Below are positions 32,940 to 45,209 of a DNA stretch of 64,000 bases, one piece after another; position 1 is the first letter of the stretch, and the number at the start of each line of letters is the position of its first letter. The DNA is taken from NCBI RefSeq assembly GCF_003265705.1, contig NW_020312785.1:132433790-132497789 (forward strand), in the 5' to 3' direction. The notes beneath the pieces are model-generated. The model was given only the letters and a program-made list of their open reading frames with translations, was not told the origin of the DNA and did not search any database. Position numbers and translations under genes: made by a program. This DNA is from Callorhinus ursinus. Its lineage: Eukaryota; Chordata; Mammalia; Carnivora; Otariidae.

Positions 32940-33760
32940 AACATAAGCCCTAATCTTATAAATTATGGTCCTAGTCAAATAAAATTATGGTTCCTTTCTT
33001 ACACAAACTGATTCATTTGGTGGAAAAAGCCAGTCCATCACATGTCACTGGGCACACTAACCCACATGACAACTCCACTTAAATAATTGTGTCCTTGTAA
33101 CCCAGGGTCACTGAGGACTGAGAAGTGGTAACCTTTCCCTTTACTTGCTTTTCATAGCTGCGGTCCACTGAAACATTACACACAGTTGAAAGCTGAGACT
33201 GGGGACAGAAAGATGAAAAAGATATTTTACAAAGTATGAAGCTGTAAGCACTAGCATTTTATCTTTTCCTAAAGACGGTTAACCAGAAAAAGCACCACGA
33301 ATCTGGAAATGTTTCCACTGGGGGACTGAGAATATACCCCCTGCAAATGAGAATACTAGCATTATCATTTACCAATGACTCCCTAGCTGTATCTCCTCTT
33401 TAAATGCCAATTTACAATAATGTTCATAATCTGAATAGAGATCCTAGCCATGGTTCCACCCATAAGCTGCCCTTTGTATATGAAGATGGCATGAGTCCTC
33501 ATTGGTAATATATATTCTGTAAGACTTTGGTGCAATAACAGATGTAGGTTGATATGGCTCTTTCCACACCCTACCTATGGTACTCATTTGTGAAACTAGG
33601 TTGTCAGAGTTAGGAATACAAGTCTGGGATCACAGAACACAAAGAGGCTAATTGGTGTATCCATAAATCACATCCATTTCCTAGTGCTTATTGGTCCCAG
33701 TGGATCCATCTAGTCAGGGGTAATTTCTAGCATCTCCCTCTAAAGACACCCTCCGGGCCT
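32940..33760. other. Unassigned intergenic sequence
   Basis: No feature recognised. Confidence 0.5.
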
Positions 33761-33762
33761 AA

Positions 33763-34550
33763 ATTGGTACAATCTTCCTGAAAATCAATTTAGCAACATG
33801 TATTAACAATCTCAAAAAAACAGCACTTCCTTCAACCCAGTAATATAACAAGGAATGTCTTAAAAGATGAGTCACTGATATGGACATATATTTATTTATA
33901 TACAATAGGGTTTATGTCAGTGTTATGTTATGAAATAAATGTATGGAAGTGAAAAATTAAAAACCATCTAAAATTGAAGCAATGAGAAAGTATTAAATAA
34001 ATGTTTACATATCTTTATGATGGAATATAATGTACCCATCAAGACATTCTAAATTTTAATGGAAAAATGCTCACTGTATCAAGTTTTCTTAAAAGATCTA
34101 TATACAAAACTGACATAAAGTATAATCCTAATTATAATTACCTATCGAATGACCAGTTGAAAGTAATATATTAAAAATTAACAATAAAATGATTAACAGG
34201 AAATAGACGAAAATGCTGACAGTGGATAGGAATACGGGTGATTTTTATTTATTTTAAAGATTTATTTATTTATTTGAGAGAGAGCACATGCCCACATACA
34301 TGCACATGGTGGGGGGGGGGGACCTGGGAAGGGCAGAGGGAGAGGGAAAGAATCTCAAGCAGACTCCCCGCAGAACGGGGAGCCCCATGCAGGGCTCCAT
34401 CTCATGACCCTGAGTCCACCACCTGAGCTGAAATCGAGAGTGGGATGCTCAAAGGACTGAGCCACCCAGGTGCCTCAGGAAGACAGGTGATTTTTAAATT
34501 TTATTTTTGTTTAGGTTTCTACAAACTTCTACAATGAATAAAGTACTTTT
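33763..34550 (+). mobile_element. Old L1/HAL1-like fragment
   Basis: GAAAATCAATTTAGCAACAT and GATGGAATATAATGTACCCA through TTCTACAATGAATAAAGTAC. It is split by a SINE at 34247-34476. Confidence 0.55.
34247..34476 (-). mobile_element. CAN-SINE
   Basis: Reverse element with an 11-base G-run at its centre. Flanks AGGAATACGGGTGATTTTT and AGGAAGACAGGTGATTTTT form a diverged 19-bp duplication. Confidence 0.93.
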
Positions 34551-34730
34551 ATACTAAGAAAAGAAAGCTGTAAACATTATTTTTAAGACAAAATAGTCTA
34601 CAATACTAATGGGAAATTTTACAGTGGTTTATAATAAGAATATTTGAAAGTTAAATACCACTTTAAACAAGCCAAACACAGTAGTAATAACTAAAACTAA
34701 ATAGTGTGATTACGGTGTAAGAAAATTCAA

Positions 34731-34930
34731 GGGATGCCTGGGTGGCTCAGTCTGTTAAGTGTCTGCTTTCAGCTCAGGTCATGATCCCAGGGTCCTGGGA
34801 TCAAGTCCCGCATCCAGCCGGTGAGGAGCCTGCTTCTCCCTCTGCCTGCTTCCCCTTCTGCCTGCCGCAACCTCTGCTTATGCTCTCTCTCTCTCTCTCT
34901 GACAAATAAATAAAATCTTTAAAAAATAAT
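34731..34930 (+). mobile_element. CAN-SINE
   Basis: GGATGCCTGGGTGGCTCAG head, (TC)n near 34885 and AATAAAATCTTT tail. Confidence 0.93.
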
Positions 34931-34997
34931 AATATTTATAACTTGTTAAGATGGATCACTTCTTTCATTGAGGCCAAGTCAAAAACTCAATGGGTTT

Positions 34998-35187
34998 AAG
35001 GGCGCCTGGGTGGCCATTTGTTAAGCATCTGCCTTTGGCTGAGGTCACGATCTCAGGGTCCTGGGGTAGAGCCCATGTGGGGGCTCCCTGCTCAAGTGGG
35101 AAGTCTGCTTCTCCCTCTCCCTTTGCCCCTCCCCCTGCTCGTGCCCTCTCTCTCTCTCAAATAAATAGAATCTTAGAAAGAAAAAAG
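34998..35187 (+). mobile_element. CAN-SINE
   Basis: GGGCGCCTGGGTGGCC head with the CTCAG part lost, a full body and an A-rich tail. Confidence 0.93.
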
Positions 35188-35605
35188 CTCACTGCATTAA
35201 AGTAAAGCCTTCCATGAGGTCTGTAGAGTATGCTGTGGGGGTCCAAAAAGAGAAGAATGTTAAGTTTTTAGAGTAAATATTCTCAATGGCATCTTTTCTG
35301 GGTAAGAAAAAATATATATTTCAACAAAGAGAGAGAAAACAAAGGAGTTTCAGCAAGTCTCATGTCCAGGAAACTAAACCCAGGTCGGTAGAGCACCCAT
35401 TGCCTAGCAACCTAATGACACTTTCATAAAGGTGGCATTTAGGTCCATAGGTCATCAGCATCAGCAAACACAAATTTGAAATGGAAGCTTTCTGCCAATT
35501 ATTACAACAAATCTTCGAAGACCTGTCAAATAATCCTTCTTCAGAAGGAAAGCTTCTACTGCCTGGTTGGAAGCTAGGGTTTTTGTCTTTGTTTTAAATT
35601 CTCCT

Positions 35606-35772
35606 AGACCAGGGCTTCCCAGATGTGCTTGTTTCTAAGTATTACCTGGGGTACTTGTGAAGTATGTGGATTTCCCTAGAGATTCAGCAGGTCCAGGATG
35701 GGGCCAAGTATTCCCTAACTTTACCATAGGCCCTGGATAATTCTTCTGGCCAGCAAATTTGAGAAATATTGC
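35606..35772 (+). mobile_element. MER5-type hAT MITE
   Basis: AGGGCTTCCCAGATGTGCTT, TTACCTGGGGTACTTGTGAA and AGATTCAGCAGGTCCAGGAT follow MER5A. Confidence 0.65.
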
Positions 35773-35839
35773 CAAAAACTTTCATTTCCCTCCTAGCACT
35801 TATTGCTTGTTCTAATAATGTGCTGTCCTTACCTGTTCA

Positions 35840-36000
35840 CTGACTCGTTTAATGTCTGCATCTATCACCAAACAGTAAATTCCATGAGAGCGGAGATGAT
35901 GTGCATTCATCCCTGCACCTCCAAGGACCAGTATGGTACCTGGCATTCATGATTAGGGGCTGAGTAGGTATTTCTTGAATCAGTCAATCAACGAATCACA
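35840..36000 (+). mobile_element. L2 fragment
   Basis: AGTAAATTCCATGAGAGCGG, TGGTACCTGGCATTCATG and the TGAATCAGTCAATC end. Confidence 0.65.
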
Positions 36001-36900
36001 GTTTCTTTTGTTGTACCAAATAAGAGCCCAATTTAAGTCTGGGTAGTCCTCAAGATTGTAGGAAAATCCCTGCCCCTGGAAAGCACAAGGTAAATATAGA
36101 ATATATGATACCCTGGCAGGGACCTTTTGTTACCTTAAGGAGAGTGTCCACGCAGAACTGGAATATTGCAAAAGAGGACATGCTGACTGCCAGGCACATT
36201 AAGACATCAAATTCATAAAGGAAACAAATATCCTCTCCATTCCTCCCTATCTGTCTAGTTAATATCTATTACTTAGGCAAGCATATTGCATGCTGATCTG
36301 ATATAGAAATTAAACAAACAAACAAACAATAACAACAACTCCCCGGCTCCTTTGAGGTCACTCCAGGGAGAGGTGATTCCCAAGCAGGTCAGGGGGTCCC
36401 ACTTTCTCCTAATATTTAGGCTCACCAATTACTGTAAGGGTAAAGAAATGTTATAGAAATCTGGGGTCTGCAAGCTCTCCCCTCAAAAACACTATTCTCT
36501 AGTTTTTAAAAGATTAAATTCCATCTGGCTCCTGAATATTAACTGGATGAAATAGGGTTTCTGTGTAGATACATAGAGTATACAATAGGGCTACTGTGGC
36601 AGTACAGCAAACCTTTGCATATCCAAGCATTGAACAAGGGTTTCTAAAATGCTCACTGAATCAATTTGTCAGGACAAAACTGATTCTGGTGAGTGAAATA
36701 CACAGTTTTCCAGTTGTAGCCTATCTACTCCCCAACCTCCACCAGCCCCAGCTACACTTCCATGGAGATGCCCCCCACCCTGCCCTCACTTTGGGCCATC
36801 CTATCTATAGAAGCCTATTAACCCTTGTACCCTGAGCTTCAGATTGTCTGAGGTCACTGTGGCTCCATTCTTCCCCAGCCATTCACACTCAAACCCATCA
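36001..36900. other. Unassigned intergenic sequence
   Basis: No gene or named repeat seen. Confidence 0.5.
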
Positions 36901-36912
36901 AAAAGGCCCCGA

Positions 36913-37138
36913 TGAGGGACAGCAAATGAATTGCCCATGGACCAGATCTAACCAGCCACCTGTTTTTGTAATTAAAGTTTTATTGGAAGACAGTCATGCC
37001 CATGCATTTATGTATGGTCTAAGGCTGAGTGTGGCATCACAACAGACTGGAGTAGTTGTGACGGGGATCATCTGACCCACAAAGCCTTAAATATCTACTG
37101 TCTGGCCTATTAGAGGAAAAGTTTGCCTATTCCTGGCC
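36913..37138 (-). mobile_element. Old hAT-like DNA transposon
   Basis: AGTTTTATTGGAAGACAGTC, GATCATCTGACCCACAAAGC and a GGAAAAGTTTGCCTATTCCT end fit a common non-autonomous hAT family. The sub-family is not assigned. Confidence 0.55.
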
Positions 37139-37169
37139 TAGATGTATAGGGCCAGATAATAATAATTAT

Positions 37170-37330
37170 TGTAATAAAAATCTTAATGTGGCATTTGCCA
37201 TACGCTAGGTAGTATTCTAAGGTCTTTGCATATATTCATTTATTTAGACCTTACTACAATTTTACGAGGAAACTAAGGCACAAAGAGGTTAAGATAACAC
37301 AGCTAATAAGGGCCAACCTACATAGGAGAG
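37170..37330 (-). mobile_element. MIR
   Basis: TTTACGAGGAAACTAAGGCA, CAAAGAGGTTAAGATAACAC. Confidence 0.8.
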
Positions 37331-37914
37331 GTATTATAAAATAGGTTATCATTGGGTTCTAAAACTGATGAACAAAATCGTGATTTAGAGGCTCTAATAA
37401 AGCAGTAAACAATTCATGGTAAAGGTTACGAGAACAATGTGATCATAGAAGCAGGTTATTACTAATAACCACATTCAATGCAAATTCCTTTTGCATATGA
37501 AATTAGATGAAAAAGTATGTTTAAGAAAATTAAAAAATAGAAGTTACCTAAAACAATGTTTTCTTTTTTAAAAAAGTATTTCTTCTAGAACCTCTACATT
37601 GAAATCGTAATTTCTGCTTCAAGATAGTCACCTTGGGATACTCTTCATTTATTAAAAGTAATGTGAAATGGTCTTGAAATTTACATTTGGAAATTATCTT
37701 CAGAATCAGTTTACTCACATAAGAAACCAAATGTTTTTAATTTATGGTTCCATAGTTATAAAGTTTATAATCCCAAGTAGTAGTATGATTATCATTTAGT
37801 TTTATGGTCCACTTTATTCACTAGATGTGGCCCCTAGTGACTTGCCTTCTTTAGAAAAGTAAATTCACTGCAAATCAACTCTAAGGATAAAGATTTTCCA
37901 CAACCTCATCTAAA

Positions 37915-37985
37915 TAGTTCACGGCCGCACACCAGAACCTGGCACATAGTAACTGCTAAAAAAATAATTGTTGAACAAATGAGTG
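37915..37985 (+). mobile_element. L2 fragment
   Basis: ACACCAGAACCTGGCACATA through ATTGTTGAACAAATGAG. Confidence 0.65.
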
Positions 37986-38586
37986 ACTTTCTCAAAAAGA
38001 AGTTCCAAAAATGTTTTACGAAATGACAACCCTGTTGGAAAATCTTTCTGGGTAATTGCTTGGAAAAACAAAACAAAACATGCATTTGGCTCATCAAATT
38101 TCTTTGATTCATCTATTCAACAAATATTCATTGAGAGCCAGGAGTGGCTACATAATAATCTGTGGGACCCAGTGCAAAATGAAATGCAAAATCCCGTGTT
38201 CAAAAAGCAGGAAACAAAAGTGTTTTCCTTTTTTCTGTGGCCTCCTTCTCAACCTGTCATTGTGTTTTTTATTTGCTACTCAGCGTTGTGTTCCTTTGGA
38301 CAAGTGGGGACTTACAGAGAGTGCTGAGCCTTACACGGGCAGTATGACTCTGTGCTTGACTCCACATGTGGGCACAAGAATCTAACCAATACCTCCCAGT
38401 TCCTGCACCAAAGCGGGTGTGGTGGAGGGGAATGGGAAAGGAAGGGCAACAGTGGTCACTGGGTGGAGTAGGGAGCATCCCAGAGAGATGGGACCAGGGT
38501 TCCAAGCCCCTGGTGTATGCTCCATTGTTCCATTGGACTTGACTTACAAAACATAAGTCCAAAGACAATTAAAAAGTTCAAGGGGA

Positions 38587-38800
38587 GGGGCGCCTGAGTG
38601 GCTCAGTCATTAAGTGTCTGCCTTCAGCTCAGGTCATGATACCAGGGTCCTGGGATCGAGCCCCGCATCGGGCTCCCTGCTCTACGGGAAGCCTGCTTCT
38701 CCCTCTCCCACTCTCCCTGCTTGTGTTCCCTCTCTCACTGTGTTTCTCTGTCAAATAAATAAAAATAAAATCTTTAAAAAAATAAAAATAAAAAAATAAA
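38587..38800 (+). mobile_element. CAN-SINE (first of cluster)
   Basis: Exact duplication AAAAAGTTCAAGGGG at 38571-38585 and 38801-38815. Confidence 0.96.
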
Positions 38801-38812
38801 AAAAAGTTCAAG

Positions 38813-38915
38813 GGGCGCCCGGCTGACTCAGTCAGTGGAGCGTGGGACTCTTGATCTCCCGGTTGTGGGTTTGAGCCCCACCTGGGGTGTATAGATTACC
38901 CCCCAAAAAAATCTG
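38813..38915 (+). mobile_element. Older short CAN-SINE (second of cluster)
   Basis: GGGCGCCCGGCTGACTCAG head, GTTTGAGCCCCACCTGGGG, short A-tail. Confidence 0.88.
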
Positions 38916-38919
38916 TACG

Positions 38920-39188
38920 GATGCCTGGGTGGCTCAGTCGGTTAAGTGTTCGATTCTTGATTTTGGCTCAGGTCATGATGTCATGGTTGTACACAACCCC
39001 TCTACCCCCACACTGCCCATGGGCTCCAAGCTAGGTGTGGAGCCTGCTTAAGAGTCTCTCTCTCTCCCTCTCCCTCTGCCCCTCCTTCCCTTAAGCACTT
39101 GCCCATGTGCACTAGAGTGTGCATGCACACACACTTTCTCCCTAAAACAAAACAAAACAGAACAAAATAAAATAAAATCTTAAAAAAA
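38920..39188 (+). mobile_element. CAN-SINE (third of cluster)
   Basis: GATGCCTGGGTGGCTCAG head and a long TC/CA-containing body. It ends at another AAAAAGTTCAAG copy (39189-39198). Confidence 0.92.
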
Positions 39189-39264
39189 AAAGTTCAAGAC
39201 AGTAACTGACAGGTACTAAAACCGAAACTCCTTCACAAGTGCCCATGAAGCTGGCCCTAGTAAG

Positions 39265-39800
39265 AACCCACTCTGTTCTGGGCAGTGAATATATGACGTG
39301 AACAGGATAAAGACTGCCTGTCCCATGGACCTTTCCATCTAACAAAGAGAACAGACAAGGAAAGAGGAAACTACCCTGCAGTGTCTAAGAGCATCAATGT
39401 GAATGAGTACTGGTAGCTTCAGAGACTGCTAAGTGAGACCTAATGTAGAGAAAGAACAAAACCAGAGGTTGAGTGCAGACAGAGGAAACAGCACTTGGAG
39501 AGCAAGGGGTGGAGAGCATGAACCAGGCATTCCAGAACCTAAAGAGGTTGGCTAGAGTGGGAACACATGATTCAGGGCTGGGAAGTGGGGAGTGGGGGGC
39601 TTTCTGAGAACAATGGGGAGCCACTCTGGGGGATTAAGATAGAGAGGGACTTGATCAGAGCCGTCCTATGTGAAGTCACTCAAGTTGCAATGGGAAGAAG
39701 AAATGGACCATGTGGGAAGAAGAGAAATTCCAAAGGGCAGGAAGTTTGGTAGGGAGAGCAGTCAGGCAGGGTCAAAGGAGAAGAAGCAGAGGGCAGTTTG
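39265..39800 (+). mobile_element. Ancient mammalian repeat (family not named)
   Basis: CACTCTGTTCTGGGCAGTGA, GAACCAGGCATTCCAGAACC, ATGGGGAGCCACTCTGGGGG and GAGAGGGACTTGATCAGAG match the consensus order of the same element as at 50,880. Confidence 0.55.
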
Positions 39801-40690
39801 GAGATATGTGGGAGGCACTAGATATCCACAGGGGCTCACACTGGGATGAGAAAGACCTAGAATACAAAGACTGATGCATATAGAACTCATTTCAATATCC
39901 ATCTGGTAGCTGGGATTCAAAGGTATCAAACAGAGCAGTAGGCTGAGCCTGCATCCAGCGTGCCTCTTTGGGAGGCCTAGACCAGATCAGCAGCAGGCTC
40001 TCACCACTCACTGTTCTAGAACTGTCACGCAGCACTGAGGCTTGACACTTGTTCTGGAGCCGATGATCAGCACTCATTCCACACCCTACGTTACAAAAGA
40101 ACTTACTCTGCAAAGCAAATATAGTAACCCTGAGAAAATGTTATCTGAGCAATCCCATGAATGGGCCAGAGGTAAAATATAAAAGATGTTTCGGCTTCTT
40201 AAATAAGCACAGGGTATGTGCCTATGCTTAATCCTTAGGCCTGTGCACATAGAACAGCATCAGGGGCTGGTGAATGTTGGGAAGACAGTATCCTAACACA
40301 TTCAATTTGCCCTACAACTTTTTGAGTATATGAAGTGTCTACCATATTTTCGGGAGTCCGCAGCTTGTCCATCAGGTGCAATAAAAATGATTGATTGCTT
40401 CAAAAGTCATTTTGCAATCACAGAGCTGATTTGCCAAGCAGTCTGGCAAGGGCTGCAGGAGTATAAGAGATGGTCAGGGGAGCTTGCTGGACACAGTGAA
40501 GTTTAGAAAGCACAGCTCTTAAGATCTCCTTCCTGACTTTGAGAAGGTTATCATTTGAGTTGGGAAAGCCGTAAGAAACCACTGAGGGTAGAATTTTAAC
40601 AACTGATGAGTAACATAGTATGAAATGGAAGAGGTCTAAGATTTAATGAAAGAAGGGCTCTCAGCACCATTAATTTCTCACAGGATATCA
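39800..40690. other. Unassigned intergenic sequence
   Basis: No feature recognised. Confidence 0.5.
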
Positions 40691-40734
40691 GACCGCTATT
40701 TCGTGTTGGGTTATAATTAATTGCTCCCAAGTCT

Positions 40735-40865
40735 TCCTTCTCTGTTGAATACCACTAAGTTCCATAAGGACTGAAACACGGCCTACTCATTTTCATCTCC
40801 CTCTCAGCATTTTGTGCATTATACACAAACCGCTTGAAGATTTGTTAAGTAGATGAATTACTCAA
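40735..40865 (+). mobile_element. L2 fragment
   Basis: ACTAAGTTCCATAAGGACTG through GATTTGTTAAGTAGATGAAT. Confidence 0.5.
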
Positions 40866-40869
40866 CATC

Positions 40870-41880
40870 TTCCTCTTTGGCAATGTGATCCTGGCTGATT
40901 TTTTTTACAGATTAAATTTGGGTGGTGGGGAGGGGCGGATTTTCTCAGTTAAAACATTAGAGGGTGTTCAGGGTCAGGATGTTTCTTGTTCTAGTCTTTA
41001 TTGCGTGTATTAGGAGCCACAGAATTGCTCTTCAGCTCCCCGTGGGAGGAAAAGAGTAAGGCTGTCCCTGATCACACCACAGTAATCTGAGTCAAGGATA
41101 TGAAACAAGCCCTTCCGGAAGTGAGCCGATTAAATGTTATTTCCTCAGATATGAGGTTAATAAACAAAATTTAGTTAAAGAATCAAACCACTTTAGATTC
41201 TTATGTCCCCTAAAGGGGTAGAAACAACTGAGGTCCTGTGATTAAAAATAAAAGAGGACCATGGCAAATTTTTCTCCATTTCCCCATCCCGCGGTCTTAT
41301 CCTTCATGCTTTATGCACAATGTGATGTTAAAACCAGAAGAACTTTTTTCTTTCCCCTTTTGTCGGGGGGTAAATACCAGCTGGAGCTTTGTGAGCAGTG
41401 AGTAATACACCTGGCACAGGACCAAGGTAACTGCCACCTGAAAACTTTCCACTGTGCTATTGTCCTCCAGCTCAGGAGTCTCAGGGTCCAAATGGATGAA
41501 TGAAGGAAGCTGCTTTTGTGGGCTCTCACCCACAGGACATTTCCTACAGCACAGGCTGCCTGGTTATGTCAACTCCCACTTTCTCCCCTATGCCTAGCCC
41601 ATGCCCAAATGTTTGATCTCAGAATGATTTCTTCTTCTTTCTCACCACACATTTGGGTTCTCTCTCCTCTGGCCGCAGCTTGGCACATCCTCGGAGATGG
41701 AACCCAACTTTAATAATCGTAACAAGAAAAATATATTTGGGACTGTCAATGTAGCAGAGGCCACACTGACAGGTTTCTGCACATAACCCTCAGGCTTTAT
41801 TTGTAGGCTTCCAATTGTCAGTACTTTCCTCTTTGTCTCCAAGGCCATTTCCTTAAGCCCAGGGAGGCTGCTCTACCTGG
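40870..41880. other. Unassigned intergenic sequence
   Basis: Open frames on both strands around 41,300-41,850 show no recognisable domain. No repeat family named. Confidence 0.5.
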
Positions 41881-41889
41881 CACAAAGCA

Positions 41890-42155
41890 GGCCTCAAGTT
41901 CAGGAGAATCCCACGACCAATAGCAGCTGGTGATTGATACCCCAGCTTCCTGGTCCCTCAGTCGAGATAATTCTAAAGTATATGCTTTATGTTTCACAGT
42001 GGGGATGAGCTCCTTACATACCTCTGATTAACTGCATTCACCATCCCTACATTATACCCCCGCTACCATACTATCATTTCCTGACACTCCCAAATAAACT
42101 AGTCCTTGAGTCTTTGTCTTGGGTCAGCTGCCAGGAACACCCAAACCAAGATGGT
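41890..42155 (+). mobile_element. LTR-like remnant
   Basis: The end CTCCCAAATAAACTAGTCCT, then CTTTGTCTTGGGTCAGCTGC and ACCCAAACCAAGATG, resembles an LTR polyadenylation and R-U5 region. Confidence 0.4.
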
Positions 42156-42689
42156 CAGCAGGTGCCTACCAAAATTCTTATAATGGATTCCAAAGCCAAA
42201 TATCCATAATTTTCAAATCAACCATGGGATGGTGAAAACTTGAAACTTCATAAGTAAGCCAAGACTGAAATTGGCTAAACTTAAGTTCCTTCACTCACAG
42301 CATCAATATTCCTCAAACTTGCTTCTTCGTGCTCTAAAAGTGTTCTTCTGAATGAATGACCTCTGTTGGCAAGTAGTTTAACAGAATGCATTTCCGATCA
42401 GTTTAATGTGCTTTGAAGGTTATGGTACAAGCCTCTGAATCATGATTCACAGGTGTTTGCTGGAATGATTTCTGATGTACCAAGTGACCTTAGCCATTTT
42501 AATCCCTATATTCAACTAGAATGTGCTGTGTTGTGAAATCTAGTCCGTATCTGGTACAACAGACATTTTAGTTTTTAGACTTATTTATTTTCCACCATTC
42601 TTTATTTTCCCTTTTCCCCAAATACTGATTTATTATTTTTCTTCTCTTCCCTTTTTACTCACATCTCTCCCTCCTGTCATTGTTCTTTT

Positions 42690-43140
42690 TAGGACAAAAT
42701 GATGCAATTGCAGATGATATGCATAACACAGTGGATGCTACGTGCCCAACAGATCCCTCTTGGATCAAGGGACTCACTCCTCTGGCAGAGGGATATTGGT
42801 TGCTAATGGCTCACAACTCAGTTCCTCTTCAGGAATTGTCCTGAGCTGAAGGTTATACTCTTCCCTGGGGACAACCAGCATCCAAAAATACTCAGACCGT
42901 TTGTCTCAGTGTGGAACAATTCTGAAGAATCATTCCAGCTCCAAAGCTCTGCGTAGGACAACTGAGGCCTCTCTGCAATTACACTGTGGCTCACCTTCTC
43001 CTTTTGCTTTTCCTTCTGCTTTTCTTCCTCTTTGCAAGTGCTGTTCTCCAGAGCACCCCGTAATGAAACTTCTGTCCAAAAATGTAAGAATCACAAGAGT
43101 CTGTTTCCCAGGAACCTGGCCTCTGACACTTCCAAACAAA
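42690..43140 (+). mobile_element. Possible LTR-like remnant
   Basis: The end AGTCTGTTTCCCAGGAACCT resembles an old LTR. The rest is diverged. Confidence 0.3.
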
Positions 43141-43172
43141 ATTAGAAGATCAAAAGCGGTTAAAAATGTGTT

Positions 43173-43238
43173 CATTTAGTTGTATACTCTGCCTAGTATA
43201 TATACATTTAGTTGTATACTCTGCCTAGTATATATATA
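43173..43238 (+). repeat. Tandem duplication, period 32 bp
   Basis: Two nearly identical copies beginning CATTTAGTTGTATACTCTGC at 43173 and 43205, each ending in a TATATA tract. Confidence 0.9.
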
Positions 43239-43513
43239 GGATGGTGTCACAAAAACTTACAACGTGCAGTATACATTTGTATATACTACTACTTGAAATG
43301 TATAGGAAAATAAAAGGCATGGATTTGGTTGAACCATAGAAAACAAATGTAACAGCACCTGACATATGAAAGGAGCTCAACAAATACTTCCTGAATCTTT
43401 GACTCAGCTCTTAGAATAAAATGATTTACACTTGTCTCATAATTCAGTGTTTCAAAGACTGTGTGTTTTTAATTTTAAATAACTCTGTTTTTAATAAAAA
43501 TGTCCACATTCTT

Positions 43514-43805
43514 GGGGTGCCTGGCTGGTTCTGCCAGTAAAGCATGCAACTTTTTTTCTTTAAGATTTTATTTATTTATTTGTCAAAGAGAGAGCACAAG
43601 CAGGGGGAGCGGCAGGCAGAAGGGGAGCAGGCTTCCCACTGAACAAGGAGACTTGATCCCAGGACCCTGAGATCGTGACCTGAGCCGAAGGCAGATGCTT
43701 AACTGACTGAGCCATCCAGGTTCCCTAAGCATGTGACTCTTGATCTTGGGGTTGCGAGTTCGAGCCCCATGTTGAAAGTAGAGATTACTTTTTTAAAAAT
43801 TTAAA
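43514..43805 (+). mobile_element. Older short CAN-SINE, split
   Basis: The head GGGTGCCTGGCTGGTTCTGC is at 43515-43551. The rest (GTGACTCTTGATCTTGGGGT, GAGTTCGAGCCCCATGTTG) resumes at 43727 after a nested SINE. Confidence 0.9.
43552..43726 (-). mobile_element. CAN-SINE nested in a SINE
   Basis: Reverse element. The duplication AAGCATG(C/T)(A/G)ACT is at 43540-43551 and 43727-43738. Confidence 0.94.
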
Positions 43806-43841
43806 AATTAGAAAGAAATGTTTTAAATGTTCACATTTTAT

Positions 43842-44425
43842 TCATTTATTTTTTTAAATTTTTTTATTTAAATTCAATTTAATCAGGGGTATAATTTAGT
43901 AATTCATCAGTTGCAGGTAACACCCAGCGCTCATTATATCATGTGCCCTCCTTAATGTCCATCACCCAGTTACCTCATTCACCCACCCACCACCCCTCCA
44001 GCAACCCTCAGTTTATTACCTATAGTTAAGAATCTCTTATGGTTTTCCTCCCTGTCTGTTTTTATCTTATTTTATTTTTCCTTCCCTTCCTCTTTGTTCA
44101 TCTGTTGTTTCTTCAATTCCACATATGAATGAGATCATATGATACTTGTCTTTCTCTGACTGACTTATTTCCCTTAGCATAATACCCTCTAGTTCCATCT
44201 ATGTCATTGCAAATGGGAAGATTTCATTCTTTTGGATGGCTGAGTAATATTCCATTGTGTGTGTGTGTGTATATATATATATACACACACACACACATAC
44301 ATACATACCACATCTTCTTTATCCATTCATCTGTTGATGGACATTTGGGCTTTTCTCATAGTTTGGCTATTGTGGACATTGCTGCTATAAACATTGGGGT
44401 GCAGGTACCCCTTCGAATCACTATA
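43842..44425 (-). mobile_element. L1 3' end, 5'-truncated insertion
   Basis: Same L1 3' segment as at 7690-8510. The duplication AAAT(G/A)TTCACATTTTA is at 43825-43840 and 44426-44441. It contains a TG/TA/CA microsatellite at about 44256-44308. Confidence 0.93.
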
Positions 44426-44481
44426 AAATATTCACATTTTAATCTGTATACAGGTAAATAAAACAATTTAAATGATTTCTT

Positions 44482-44601
44482 GGGGCACCTGGCTGGCTCA
44501 GTCAGTAAAGCATATGACTCTTGATCTTGGGGTTGTAAGTTTGAGCCCCATGTTGGGTACAGGAATGACTTAAAAATAAAATCAAATAAATAAATAAATA
44601 A
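44482..44601 (+). mobile_element. Older short CAN-SINE
   Basis: GGGGCACCTGGCTGGCTCAG head, TTTGAGCCCCATGTTGGG, (AAAT)n tail. Flanks AATGATTTCTT/AATTATTTCTT. Confidence 0.9.
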
Positions 44602-45010
44602 AATTATTTCTTTAACTGCAGAGTAAGGTGGCTCATGCTACCTGGCTGGCTGTTCATACTATACCTACATCTACTTTATGACAATTGAAAAGGCAGATGG
44701 AATGTAAATAATGTTCATTTTGTTGAAGAAGAACTTCAAAACTTAACATACCTAAAAATAACCCATCATTGTCCCTAATGGGCAGCCGCCTCCTCATCAT
44801 CCTCGTAATGGAAATAATTCAGATATCCAAATGCTCCACGGGCTCTCCTCCATTAACCACGACGCAGCATCTTCTCCTCCCCCACCTCACATATCACCCC
44901 CATTCTCATTCTTGGGGGATTTATGAAAGTCTTTCCTGATAATTTTTTCCAAGCTCAGTCATATTTGGGGGTGGGAGTAGTAAGGGACAAGGTTTAAAGA
45001 GGAGATTTTG

Positions 45011-45209
45011 GGGGCGCCTGGGTGGCTCAGTCAGTTAAACGGCTGTCTTCGGCTCAGGTCATGATCTCGGGTCCTGGGATGGAGCCCCACATCAGGCTCC
45101 CTGCTCAGCGGGGAGCCTGCTTCTCCTTCTCCCTCTGCTGCTCCCTCTACTTGTGCTCTCTCTCTGTCAAATAAATAAAAAAAAAAACTTTAAAAAAAAT
45201 AAAAATAAA
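45011..45209 (+). mobile_element. CAN-SINE
   Basis: Duplication GGAGATTTTG at 45001-45010 and 45210-45219. Confidence 0.96.

Larger units (their letters stand above)
38145..39262 (+). mobile_element. Old interspersed repeat split by three SINEs
   Basis: TGTGGGACCCAGTGCAAAAT (38160) and AATTAAAAAGTTCAAG (38568) continue after the SINE cluster as AGTTCAAGACAGTAACTG, then CAAGTGCCCATGAAGCTGGC (39237). The family name is not assigned. Confidence 0.5.

Noticed and set aside
41297..41848. Overlapping frames on both strands
   Set aside because: No domain, no splice-site pattern and no recognisable homologue.
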